From NCBI RefSeq assembly GCF_000019965.1, contig NC_010571.1, positions 2,489,001 to 2,553,000 of the forward strand: DNA of 64,000 nucleotides, given 5' to 3'. The translations under genes were made by a program, and so were the position numbers. The stretch comes from Opitutus terrae PB90-1. GTDB taxonomy: Bacteria; Verrucomicrobiota; Verrucomicrobiia; Opitutales; Opitutaceae. A model generated the notes under the pieces. The model did no database searches. It had not been told where the DNA came from and saw nothing but the letters and a program-made list of their open reading frames with translations. Numbering within the stretch: position 1 is the first letter of the stretch; the number at the start of each line of letters is the position of its first letter. Positions 46,499 through 53,779 of the stretch are shown piece after piece.

Positions 46499-46981
46499 CT
46501 ATTTCGCCGGCTTTTCCCACAAGAAGCTCTGGGCGCTGGCGAGACGCGCGCCGTCCGCGGCCTTGAGCTCCAGCTTCCAAGCCACGGGATGCGCGCTGCT
46601 GTCGGGCCATGCCGGGCCGGTCAGCCCCAGTTGGTAAACCGTGCCGCGATCGGGCAGATCGACGGGAAACTGGTAGGTCTTCGGATCCGGCGAGTCGGGG
46701 GTGATCACCTGCAGCGTGAACTGCGCGTTGGCGCGGGCGCCGCCGCTGTTGGCCACGCGCACCAGAAAATAGAAACCGGCGCGGGCGTCGGGGTGCGTGC
46801 GCAGGACGACGTGGCTGCCGTGGTGTTCGCGGCCGGTGAAGTATTCGGAGATGGTTTCGAACGACTCGGCGTTGCGCCAGCCCGGCCACACGCGAACGAA
46901 CTCGACGTCTGCGGACCGACAGATCGAAACGACGAAGCACGCGAGGCAGGCAAACGTGAGTGGCAGACGGCGAAGGCGCAT
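46499..46981 (-). CDS. Small secreted protein of unknown function
   Basis: A 160-residue protein with a signal peptide: positive MRLRRLP, hydrophobic core TFACLACFVVSIC, and a cleavage region near CRSADV (~23). The rest is a single beta-rich domain with EFVRVWPGWRNAESFETISEYFTG and a C-terminal SFLWEKPAK. I do not recognise a family. It is probably periplasmic or outer-membrane associated. It ends 44 bases before the glycosylase start region on the same strand and may be cotranscribed with it. Confidence 0.75.
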   Translation of the reverse strand: MRLRRLPLTFACLACFVVSICRSADVEFVRVWPGWRNAESFETISEYFTGREHHGSHVVLRTHPDARAGFYFLVRVANSGGARANAQFTLQVITPDSPDPKTYQFPVDLPDRGTVYQLGLTGPAWPDSSAHPVAWKLELKAADGARLASAQSFLWEKPAK

Positions 46982-47088
46982 GGCGGCACGATGGCAGAGT
47001 CGGCGAACGCGACAAGTGTTTCACAACGTCATGCCGTCGCTGCCCGGCACCCTCCCGTGTCAGCTACCAGCTAGGGCGGGCCGGAGGG

Positions 47089-47114
47089 CAATTTTCACGT
47101 ATTACGTGAAATTG
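47089..47114. repeat. Imperfect palindrome related to the one at 47195
   Basis: Near-perfect inverted repeat with core ttttcacgtattacgtgaaa. It has the same core as the perfect palindrome 80 bases downstream, with one base uneven between the arms. Confidence 0.75.
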
Positions 47115-47194
47115 ATTCGGAGCGTGGTTGCCGAAGGAGCTGGCGGCGAGCGCACGGAGTTCGAGGAAATTTCGCCTGAGTCGAAGACGGGGTG

Positions 47195-47229
47195 GTAGCC
47201 ATTTTCACGTAATACGTGAAAATGGCTAC
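47195..47229. repeat. Perfect 35-base palindrome (17-bp arms)
   Basis: The arms gtagccattttcacgta and tacgtgaaaatggctac pair perfectly around one central base. It lies 40 bases beyond the stop of the minus-strand peptide-binding gene and upstream of the small secreted gene. It could end the first transcript, bind a dimeric regulator before the second, or be a mobile palindrome. Confidence 0.85.
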
Positions 47230-47269
47230 GCGGCGCTAGAGAACGGAATCGCTTGGCTGGCCGGGGCCG

Positions 47270-48901
47270 TCAGTAGGCGGGCGCGGCCGGCTCGAGCCGG
47301 ACGAACTGGTAGCGATGGAAGCCGAGCAGGGCGGGCTCCCAGTTCTTCACCGCCGGATTGATCAGATAGGTGCGGGCACCGAAGAACAGCGGCGTGATGG
47401 GCGCCTGCGCCAGCAGCCGCGCTTCGGCCCGCTGGAAAAGCGCGAATCGAGCGTTGGAATCCGTGAGGCGCGAAGCCTCCTGCAGCCACCGGTCGTACTC
47501 CGCGTCCGCCCAGCCGGTCCAGTTGTTGCCGCCACCACCGGCGAACAGGTCGAGGAACGTGGCGGGATCGGCGAAGTCGCCGACCCACGCCGAGAAGACG
47601 ATCGTGTAGGCGAGCGACTGCTGATTTTGCAGCCACGTCTTTTGCTCGAACGGCGCGAGGCTCACGCGCACGCCGATCTGCCCGAGCATCGACTGGATTG
47701 CTTCGGCCACCTTGGGCTGCGTGTCATCGTTGCGAAACTGAAACTCCAGCACGGGCAGCCCTTCGCCGTTGGGAAATCCGGCGTCGGCCAGGAGCGCGCG
47801 GGCTTTCGCGAGGTCGAAGCCGACGCGCGCCTCGGCCGTGTAGCCCGCGCAGCCGGGCGGCGTGAAGTGCGGGGCCGCGAGTCGCGAGCCGCGCAGCACG
47901 GCGCGCGCAAGGGCTTCACGATCGATCGCCAGTGCGATCGCCTGACGCACCTCGGGCCGGTCGAGCGGGGGACGCGTGACGTTGAAGCGCAAGAAGAATG
48001 TCTGCAGGAACGGATCGAGCCGGAGCTGTTCGGGCGCGGTCTCGCGATAGCGGGCGATCTTCTCGATCGGCACGCCATAGGTGATGTGCACCTGTCCCGT
48101 GCGGAACCCGCGCTCCTCGACGTCGGGATTTTCCGTGGGGAGGAAAACGATCTTCTCGAGCGTGTTCGCCGCAGCGCCCCAGTAGTGTGCGTTTTTGGAA
48201 ACGACGATCCGGGCGTTGGGCAACCACTCGGCGAGCGTGAACGCGCCGTTGCCGACGAGGTTGCCCGGCCGGGTCCAGGCGGTGCTCCGTTGATCGATCC
48301 GGCCAAATTTTTCAATCGTCGCCCGGTGCACCGGGAACCACACGGGATTGGCGGCAAGCGCAAGCAGGTAGGGTGTCGGCCGTTCGAGCGTGAGTCGCAG
48401 CGTGTGGTCGTCGACGACGGTGACACCCACGTCGGCGAACGGCTTTACATCGCCGCGGTTGAAGGCTTGGGCGCCGCGAATCGGCCAGAGCAGGTAGGAA
48501 TATTCGGACGCGAGCCCGGGCGAGAGGATGCGCTCGAACGAGTAGGCGAAGTCGCGCGCGGTTACCGCGTCGCCGTTGGACCAGCGTGCCGCGGGCCGCA
48601 GGTGGAAGGTGTAGGTGCGACCGTCGTCGGAAACGTCCCAGCGTTCCGCGACCCCGGGGACCGCGCGGGAGGTTTTCTCGTCGAGTGCGGTGAGTCCCTC
48701 GAACAGCGCGAGGATCACGTTCTGATCCGTGTAGGTGATTGACGTGTGCGGATCGAGATCGGTGGGCTCGGCGAGATTGCCGAGGAGCAGGGTGTGCTCG
48801 CGCGTGGCCACCTCGACTGGTGGCTCGCGCCGCGCGCAGGAGCCGGCGAGCAGGGCGGCGCAGAGAACAGAAACGAGCCGCGGGAAACACCAGAAGCGCA
48901 T
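47270..48901 (-). CDS. Peptide-binding lipoprotein, OppA/DppA family (SBP_bac_5)
   Basis: A 543-residue extracytoplasmic binding protein for peptides. ATG 48901 is chosen because it opens a lipoprotein signal: MRFWCFPRLVSVLCAALLAG followed by SC, with Cys22 the likely lipidated residue. Family motifs are seen: LAEPTDLDPHTSITYTDQNV, LTYTFHLRP-like YTFHLRPAARWSNGD, and VRQAIALAIDREAL in the second half. No dppBCDF-type permease or ATPase lies next to it. Instead it follows the exporter pair by 98 bases on the same strand, so it may be the last gene of that operon. An orphan binding protein may serve a distant permease. A longer upstream in-frame extension exists but lacks signal character. Confidence 0.9.
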   Translation of the reverse strand: MRFWCFPRLVSVLCAALLAGSCARREPPVEVATREHTLLLGNLAEPTDLDPHTSITYTDQNVILALFEGLTALDEKTSRAVPGVAERWDVSDDGRTYTFHLRPAARWSNGDAVTARDFAYSFERILSPGLASEYSYLLWPIRGAQAFNRGDVKPFADVGVTVVDDHTLRLTLERPTPYLLALAANPVWFPVHRATIEKFGRIDQRSTAWTRPGNLVGNGAFTLAEWLPNARIVVSKNAHYWGAAANTLEKIVFLPTENPDVEERGFRTGQVHITYGVPIEKIARYRETAPEQLRLDPFLQTFFLRFNVTRPPLDRPEVRQAIALAIDREALARAVLRGSRLAAPHFTPPGCAGYTAEARVGFDLAKARALLADAGFPNGEGLPVLEFQFRNDDTQPKVAEAIQSMLGQIGVRVSLAPFEQKTWLQNQQSLAYTIVFSAWVGDFADPATFLDLFAGGGGNNWTGWADAEYDRWLQEASRLTDSNARFALFQRAEARLLAQAPITPLFFGARTYLINPAVKNWEPALLGFHRYQFVRLEPAAPAY

Positions 48902-48999
48902 GGCGCAGAAGAAAGCCGGAGAGCCCTCCAGCGCCAGCCGGAAGCGGCGGCGGCAACACGTGGAGCTTGCCGTGCCGGCAGGCGCCATCTTGGCCGCGG

Positions 49000-50889
49000 T
49001 CACCGGTCGGCGGACGCGAGCACGGCCGCTTCGCGCTCGTGGTGAAACTGGCCGGTGTAGAGCTGGTAGTAGTGGCCGCGCTGCCGCAGCAATTCGTCAT
49101 GCGTGCCTGCTTCCGCGATGCGGCCGTGATCGATGACGAGAATGCGCGAGGCGCGGCGGATCGTGCTCAGCCGGTGCGCGATCACGAAGGCGATGCGGCC
49201 GGCGAACATCGTTTCCAGTCCGCGCTGGATGAGTCGCTCGGTCTCGGTATCGATCGAGGACGTGGCTTCGTCCATCACGAACACCTGCGGGTTGGCGAGC
49301 AGGGCGCGGGCGAAGGACACCAGCTGGCGCTGGCCGGTCGAAAGCCGGTTGCCGCCTTCGCCGACGGGCGTGTCGTAGCCGTGATCGAGCCGGCGGATGA
49401 ATTCGTCCGCATTCACGAGCCGGGCGGCGGCCTCCACCTCGGCGTCGGTGGCGTCGAGTCGGCCGTAGCGGATGTTGTCGCGGATCGTGCCTTGGAACAG
49501 GTGCGGTGTCTGCAGAACGACGCCGAACTGTGACTGATACCAGGTAAGCGGACGTTCGCGGTAGTCGCGACCGTTGACGAGAATTTGCCCGGAGCTGGGC
49601 TCGTAGAACCGGCACAGCAGCGACACGAGCGTGCTCTTGCCTCCGCCTGACGCGCCGACGAGCGCAACGGTGTCGCCGCGTTGCACCCGCAGATGGAAGT
49701 CGCGCAGCACCGTCGGTCCGGTCGCGTAGCGGAAGCTCACGGCGCGGAACTCGATTCGGTCGATTGCTCCGGGAAGTCCGTCAGGCGCGAGCGGGGAGAT
49801 TTTCGATTTTCGAATTTCGAATTTCGATTGAGCGGCGGAGTCGGAGGCGTGCGCAACCGCGGCGAGGACGACGGGGGTGTCTTTGATCGCGGGTTCGGCG
49901 GCGAGCAGTCCGAGCACGCGTTCGCCGGCAGCTTGCGCGCTCTGCAGCTCGGCCAGTTTCAAGGCGAGCTGGTTGATGGGGTGGAAGAACTGGATCGCGA
50001 AGTTGATGAACGCGACGAGCGTGCCGAGGCTGAGCTCCGCGTTCTCCACCAAATAGCCGCCGCGCCACAAGGCCAGGCCGGCGCCGAGCGTGCCGAGCGT
50101 CGTCACCAGCGGAAAGTAGAGGGCGTTCTGGCGTGCGTTGAGCACCGCCGCGCTGAACATGCCGGTCGAGAGGTGCTGGAATTCCGCGAGATTGGCCTGC
50201 TCGCGCACGAGCGACTTCGTCGTGCGGACGCCCTGAATCGATTCGTTGAACGCGGCGGTGATCTGCGAATTGACGCGACGAACCTCGCGGGCGCTCAGGA
50301 GCATCTTGCGTTGAAAGTAGACCGAGATCAGCGCGAGCAGCGGAACGACGGCGAGCACGAGCAGCCCGAGCCGCCAGTTCATCAGCAGCAGACTGATCGC
50401 CACCAGCACGAGGTAGCTGAGGCCCCAGGTGAAATCCAGGGATCCCCATGCGAGGACGTTGGCGAGCCGGTTGCAATCGGCGGTGAGACGCGCGATGAGC
50501 CAGCCCGCTGGGCGCGTGTCGAAAAAGGCCAGCTCCATGGACAGCAGCCGGTCGAAGCAGTCGCGGCGGATGTCGTGCGCGAGCCGGTGGGCGATATTGC
50601 CGGCGGTCTCGATCAGCACCCACACGGCGACCGCGAACGCGAGGGTGAGACCGAAGCTTGCGGCAATGTAGAGCGTGAACGGCGCATCGGCACCGTCACG
50701 CGCCACGCCGTCGATCACCCAGCGGGTGATTTGGACGTAGGTGGCGTCGCAGACCGCGATGCCGACGGCCGAAATCAGAAGCGGCACGAGGTAACGCTTC
50801 AGGTGCAACGCGCGGCGGAAGATCTTCCACCACAGGCCGGCGTCGAGGCGGGCCCGGAACTCATCTTCCTGGTGAAAAGCGGCGGGCAT
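49000..50889 (-). CDS. ABC exporter half-transporter with consensus ATPase site
   Basis: A 629-residue fused membrane/ATPase protein of the type I exporter (MdlB/YheH) kind. About six membrane helices occupy residues 30-330. The ATPase domain has Walker A GASGGGKST, the Q-loop in VVLQTPHLF, signature LSTGQRQ, Walker B VFVMDEATSSID with the catalytic Glu, and the H-loop AHRLST. It starts two bases after the stop of the upstream half-transporter, so the two probably form one heterodimer. Between the membrane and ATPase parts, residues SKFEIRKSKIS are encoded by an A/T-rich repeat (49801-49830) also found in intergenic DNA. The substrate is unknown; drugs or lipids are typical for the family. 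Confidence 0.93.
   Translation of the reverse strand: MPAAFHQEDEFRARLDAGLWWKIFRRALHLKRYLVPLLISAVGIAVCDATYVQITRWVIDGVARDGADAPFTLYIAASFGLTLAFAVAVWVLIETAGNIAHRLAHDIRRDCFDRLLSMELAFFDTRPAGWLIARLTADCNRLANVLAWGSLDFTWGLSYLVLVAISLLLMNWRLGLLVLAVVPLLALISVYFQRKMLLSAREVRRVNSQITAAFNESIQGVRTTKSLVREQANLAEFQHLSTGMFSAAVLNARQNALYFPLVTTLGTLGAGLALWRGGYLVENAELSLGTLVAFINFAIQFFHPINQLALKLAELQSAQAAGERVLGLLAAEPAIKDTPVVLAAVAHASDSAAQSKFEIRKSKISPLAPDGLPGAIDRIEFRAVSFRYATGPTVLRDFHLRVQRGDTVALVGASGGGKSTLVSLLCRFYEPSSGQILVNGRDYRERPLTWYQSQFGVVLQTPHLFQGTIRDNIRYGRLDATDAEVEAAARLVNADEFIRRLDHGYDTPVGEGGNRLSTGQRQLVSFARALLANPQVFVMDEATSSIDTETERLIQRGLETMFAGRIAFVIAHRLSTIRRASRILVIDHGRIAEAGTHDELLRQRGHYYQLYTGQFHHEREAAVLASADR
49801..49830. repeat. 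A/T-rich repeat inserted in frame inside the exporter gene
   Basis: Tandem words tttcgaatttcgaatttcga in an otherwise GC-rich gene. They encode KFEIRKSKI in the linker between membrane and ATPase domains, where extra residues are tolerated. The vocabulary matches 44019-44188. Confidence 0.7.
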
Positions 50890-50891
50890 GG

Positions 50892-52742
50892 TCAGGCGGA
50901 CTTGAGGTCGTGGTTGAGCTCGGCGGCGATGCTGGTCTGGATTTCCCAGAGCCGCTGGTAGAGACCAGGCTGCCCCGCGAGCTCCGCGTGTGTGCCGGAC
51001 TGGATGATCCGGCCGTGGTCGAGCACGAGAATCCGATCGGCGTGCGCGAGTGTGGCGAGCCGGTGAGCGATCACCAGCGTCGTGGCGGAACCGCGGCGCT
51101 GCTGCAGCGCGTGGAGAATCGCCGCCTCGTTCGCCGCATCCACCGCGCTCAAGGCATCGTCGAGGATGAGCAGCGGCGGACGCTTGAGCACGGCGCGGGC
51201 GATGGCCAGGCGCTGCCGCTGGCCACCGGACAAGGTGAGGCCGCGTTCGCCGACGAGGGTGGCATAACCCTCCTCGAATGTGAGGATTGTTTCGTGGATG
51301 CCAGCCATCCGCGCGGCGTCGTGGATGTCCGGGTCAGCGGCGTCGTTGTGGCCGAGCCGGAGGTTTTCGCGGAGCGTTTTGGAAAAAAGAAACGGCTCCT
51401 GCATCACGACGCCGATCTGGCCGCGCACCCACGAGCGCGGCAGCGCCGAGAGCTCGTGGCCGTCGAGTCGGATCGAGCCCTCCGTGTAGTCGTAGAGCCG
51501 CAGCAGCAGGTGCATGAGCGTGCTCTTGCCGGCGCCAGAGGGGCCGAGGATGGCGAGCGTCTCGCCGGCGGCGACATCGAACGAGAGTCCGTTGAGCGCG
51601 CCGGCGCCTTCGGCGGTGGGCGCACCGCCCGCGTGGGCGAAGTGCAGATCGCGCACGGCGATCGTGCCGCGCAGCCGTTCGGGGAGCAGGGCGAGGCGGA
51701 ACGAGGGCGCGGGGTCGCGCTCGCGCGCGACTGCGAGGATCTCGCGAATGCGCGAAAGCGCGACCGAGGTTTTGCCGAGGTCGGTAAGGATCCGACCGAT
51801 CTCGCGTACCGGCCACAGCATCAAGCTGAGATACGCGAGGAAGCCATACAGCAGCCCGATGCTGAGCCGGCCTTGCGCCACCCAGTGTGCGCCGACGAGC
51901 AGCGCGAGCCCCAGCTGGCTGAGCGCGGCGAAGTCGCTGATCGACCAATACCACGACATCAGCCGCAGCATGCGGATGTTGCGATCACGGAAAAGCGCGT
52001 TGGGCGTGGCGAGTCGGTTGCGTTCGAACTCCTGCCGGGCGAACGCCCGCACGACGCGGATGCCGGTCAGGTTTTCCTGAATCACCGCGGTCAGCGCGCC
52101 CTCGGCTTCGTCGACTTCACGGAACACGTGCTGAATCTTGCGGAAGAAAACGTAGCCGTAGACGATCAGCGGGCCGACGAGCGCGAACGACACGAGCGTC
52201 ATCGGGACGTCCAGCGCGAGCATCAGCGGCAGCGCCGCCGCGGCGAGAACGGCCGCGTTGCCGATCTGCATCACCTGCGTGGCGAGAAACTGGCGCGTCG
52301 TCTCGACGTCGCTGGTGCAGCGCTGCACGAGATCGCCCGTGCCGGCCTGGTCGTGGTAGGTGGCGGGCAGGTGGTTAAGGTGATCGTAGAGGTCATCCTT
52401 GAGCTGGCGTGCAATCTGTTCGCTCGCGAGCGCGGCGAGCCAGCCTTTCACGTAACTGAACACCCCGGCCACCAAGGCGAGCGCCACCATCGCGACGGGT
52501 GCGAGCCAGAGGTGGGTACGAAGATGATCAGCACCGCCGAGTGCCTGCAGCAGCCAGGCGATCAGCCGCGGTGAAGAGGGCGCGGCAGCCGGGGTGCCGA
52601 TCGCGTGATCAATCGCCGCGGTGCCGACCAGGGGGACGCCGAACGTGATGACCGTGGCGAGGGTCAGGCAGATCAGCGCGAGGCTGTAGCGCAGCCGCTG
52701 GCCACGCATGATCGACCAGACGAGTTGGAGTTGAGAAAACAC
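50892..52742 (-). CDS. ABC exporter half-transporter with degenerate ATPase site
   Basis: A 616-residue partner of the next gene. The membrane domain (~15-330) includes the coupling-helix region GALTAVIQENLTGIRVVRAFA. The ATPase domain has Walker A GPSGAGKST, VVMQEPFLF, signature LSGGQRQ, and Walker B LLILDDALSAVD, in which the catalytic Glu is Asp. An Asp at this place is known from the degenerate site of heterodimeric exporters such as TM287/288 and BmrCD. This gene is first in the minus-strand set and is preceded by a terminator-bearing leader (52748-52909). It ends two bases before its partner starts. Confidence 0.93.
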   Translation of the reverse strand: MFSQLQLVWSIMRGQRLRYSLALICLTLATVITFGVPLVGTAAIDHAIGTPAAAPSSPRLIAWLLQALGGADHLRTHLWLAPVAMVALALVAGVFSYVKGWLAALASEQIARQLKDDLYDHLNHLPATYHDQAGTGDLVQRCTSDVETTRQFLATQVMQIGNAAVLAAAALPLMLALDVPMTLVSFALVGPLIVYGYVFFRKIQHVFREVDEAEGALTAVIQENLTGIRVVRAFARQEFERNRLATPNALFRDRNIRMLRLMSWYWSISDFAALSQLGLALLVGAHWVAQGRLSIGLLYGFLAYLSLMLWPVREIGRILTDLGKTSVALSRIREILAVARERDPAPSFRLALLPERLRGTIAVRDLHFAHAGGAPTAEGAGALNGLSFDVAAGETLAILGPSGAGKSTLMHLLLRLYDYTEGSIRLDGHELSALPRSWVRGQIGVVMQEPFLFSKTLRENLRLGHNDAADPDIHDAARMAGIHETILTFEEGYATLVGERGLTLSGGQRQRLAIARAVLKRPPLLILDDALSAVDAANEAAILHALQQRRGSATTLVIAHRLATLAHADRILVLDHGRIIQSGTHAELAGQPGLYQRLWEIQTSIAAELNHDLKSA

Positions 52743-52747
52743 AGATG

Positions 52748-52815
52748 AAATTCGGAACCAGACAGGACACGAAAAAACCCGCTCGGGTGGGAGCGGGCGG
52801 CGATCTTCCGAATTT
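52748..52815 (-). promoter_or_regulatory. Long-range stem enclosing the leader terminator
   Basis: The words aaattcggaa (52748-52757) and ttccgaattt (52806-52815) are perfect reverse complements of 10 bases. They bracket the terminator hairpin and end a few bases before the exporter start at 52742, so pairing could also affect ribosome access. It is part of a possible attenuator. Confidence 0.55.
52772..52797 (-). terminator. Intrinsic terminator in the leader of the ABC exporter genes
   Basis: Read on the minus strand, the stem cccgctc/gagcggg (52778-52784 with 52791-52797, loop of six) is followed by six T residues (52777-52772). It lies only 30 bases before the exporter start and no minus-strand gene ends upstream of it, so its likely role is conditional termination in the 5' leader. 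Confidence 0.75.
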
Positions 52816-52820
52816 GCGAG

Positions 52821-52840
52821 GCCCGCTCGGAGCGGCGGGC
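52821..52840 (-). promoter_or_regulatory. Upstream hairpin that can compete with the leader terminator
   Basis: The stem gcccgc/gcgggc (52821-52826 with 52835-52840) repeats the words of the terminator stem. In the minus-strand transcript its gagcggg word could pair with the first arm of the terminator, giving an antiterminator. The possible leader peptide ends just before it. Confidence 0.5.
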
Positions 52841-52852
52841 GAGTCAGCCGGT

Positions 52853-52909
52853 TCAGGAGCCCGGGAGGCCCACACGCGCGCGAAGAAGAGTGATGAAGAC
52901 GTTCGACAT
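52853..52909 (-). CDS. Possible leader peptide (18 residues) of the ABC exporter genes
   Basis: The short frame reads MSNVFITLLRARVGLPGS and stops 12 bases before the competing hairpin and about 55 bases before the terminator. Short hydrophobic/arginine-rich leaders in front of antibiotic-resistance and drug-exporter genes can couple ribosome stalling to antitermination; the B. subtilis bmrB-bmrCD system is a known case. I see no good ribosome binding site before this ATG, which weakens the call. The frame is also open upstream, but that part has no plausible coding character. Confidence 0.4.
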   Translation of the reverse strand: MSNVFITLLRARVGLPGS

Positions 52910-53228
52910 GGGGCGGTGGGTTGTGGTTGCGAGCAAGCCGCAGCGTGCGGCCGGTGGCAAGCCGGGAGTGGCGTGGTGGCGGGTGCGGCGGGTGGGACGA
53001 CCAGCACAGTGGCGTGCTTTAGGCGCGGCGATCTGATTCGAGATAATGCGCGCGCGGAAGAGCGGCGGCGATTCCGCCCAAACGCACGGGCGGGACGCCC
53101 GTGCCACACAGCAGGGCGCGGCGGTGAAGGCGCCGGAGTGCGGCAGACGGGCGCGGCAAGATTTTGCGGTGTTCCTGACGCGGTCGGTCTAATAAATCCT
53201 GCGCTCAGCCGTTTACCTTCCAGAACCC
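52910..53228. other. Intergenic region between divergent exporter and sigma-factor genes
   Basis: Beyond the leader elements of the exporter this stretch holds no gene I can support on either strand. It must contain the promoters of both divergent units. A taataa word at ~53190, 34 bases before the sigma-factor start, is a possible -10 element, without a convincing -35. Confidence 0.5.
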
Positions 53229-53768
53229 ATGTCCACCGACCTCACGACCGGACGGGATCAGCCACATGAACACGCTGGTTTTCTGGAACGCATCTTCGCG
53301 GAGCAGCAGGCGCCGCTCGTGCGCTACGCGACGCGGCTGCTCGGAGACGGCGAGCGCGCACGAGACGTGGTGCAGGACACGTTCGTCAAGCTCATGCAGC
53401 AGCGCGCGGCCGCGATCGACGGCCACGTGGTGGAGTGGCTGTTCACGGTGTGCCGGAACCGCGCGATGGACGTGCTGCGCAAGGAGGGGCGCATGAAACC
53501 GTTTGAGGTGGGCCAACTCGAGGAGACGAGCGCGCCCGGACCGCGGCCGGGGCGAGCGCTGGAGGAAGCGGAGACGCAGGCGATCGTGCTGCGGCTGATC
53601 GACGCGCTGCCGCCGAACCAGCAGGAGGTCATCCGGCTGAAATTCCAAAATGGTTTCAGCTACAAGGAAATCAGTCGGATCACGGCGCTGTCGGTCAGCA
53701 ACGTGGGTTTCCTGATTCACACGGCGATCGGGCGGCTCCGCACCGAGATGGCGGCGCAGCAACCGTAG
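53229..53768 (+). CDS. ECF-type RNA polymerase sigma factor
   Basis: A 179-residue sigma-70 family protein with only regions 2 and 4. Region 2 (~20-90) shows YATRLLGDGERARDVVQDTFVKL and WLFTVCRNRAMDVLRKE. Region 4 (~120-175) shows LRLIDALPPNQQEVIRLKFQNGFSYKEISRITALSVSNVGFLIH, the helix-turn-helix that reads -35 elements. Only 11 bases separate it from the next gene, whose N-terminus resembles an anti-sigma segment, so the two should be a sigma/regulator pair. The target genes cannot be named from the window. Confidence 0.93.
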   Translation: MSTDLTTGRDQPHEHAGFLERIFAEQQAPLVRYATRLLGDGERARDVVQDTFVKLMQQRAAAIDGHVVEWLFTVCRNRAMDVLRKEGRMKPFEVGQLEETSAPGPRPGRALEEAETQAIVLRLIDALPPNQQEVIRLKFQNGFSYKEISRITALSVSNVGFLIHTAIGRLRTEMAAQQP

Positions 53769-53772
53769 GAGG
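53767..53772 (+). promoter_or_regulatory. Perfect Shine-Dalgarno of the VWA gene
   Basis: AGGAGG overlaps the sigma-factor stop (TAG 53766-53768) and sits seven bases before ATG 53780. This supports coupled translation of the pair. Confidence 0.85.
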
Positions 53773-53779
53773 AAATGAC

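Noticed and set aside
49000-52742. The ABC pair as the exporter of the synthetase product
   Set aside because: It lies about 8 kb away on the opposite strand beyond unrelated housekeeping genes and has its own leader; a link cannot be excluded but nothing supports it.
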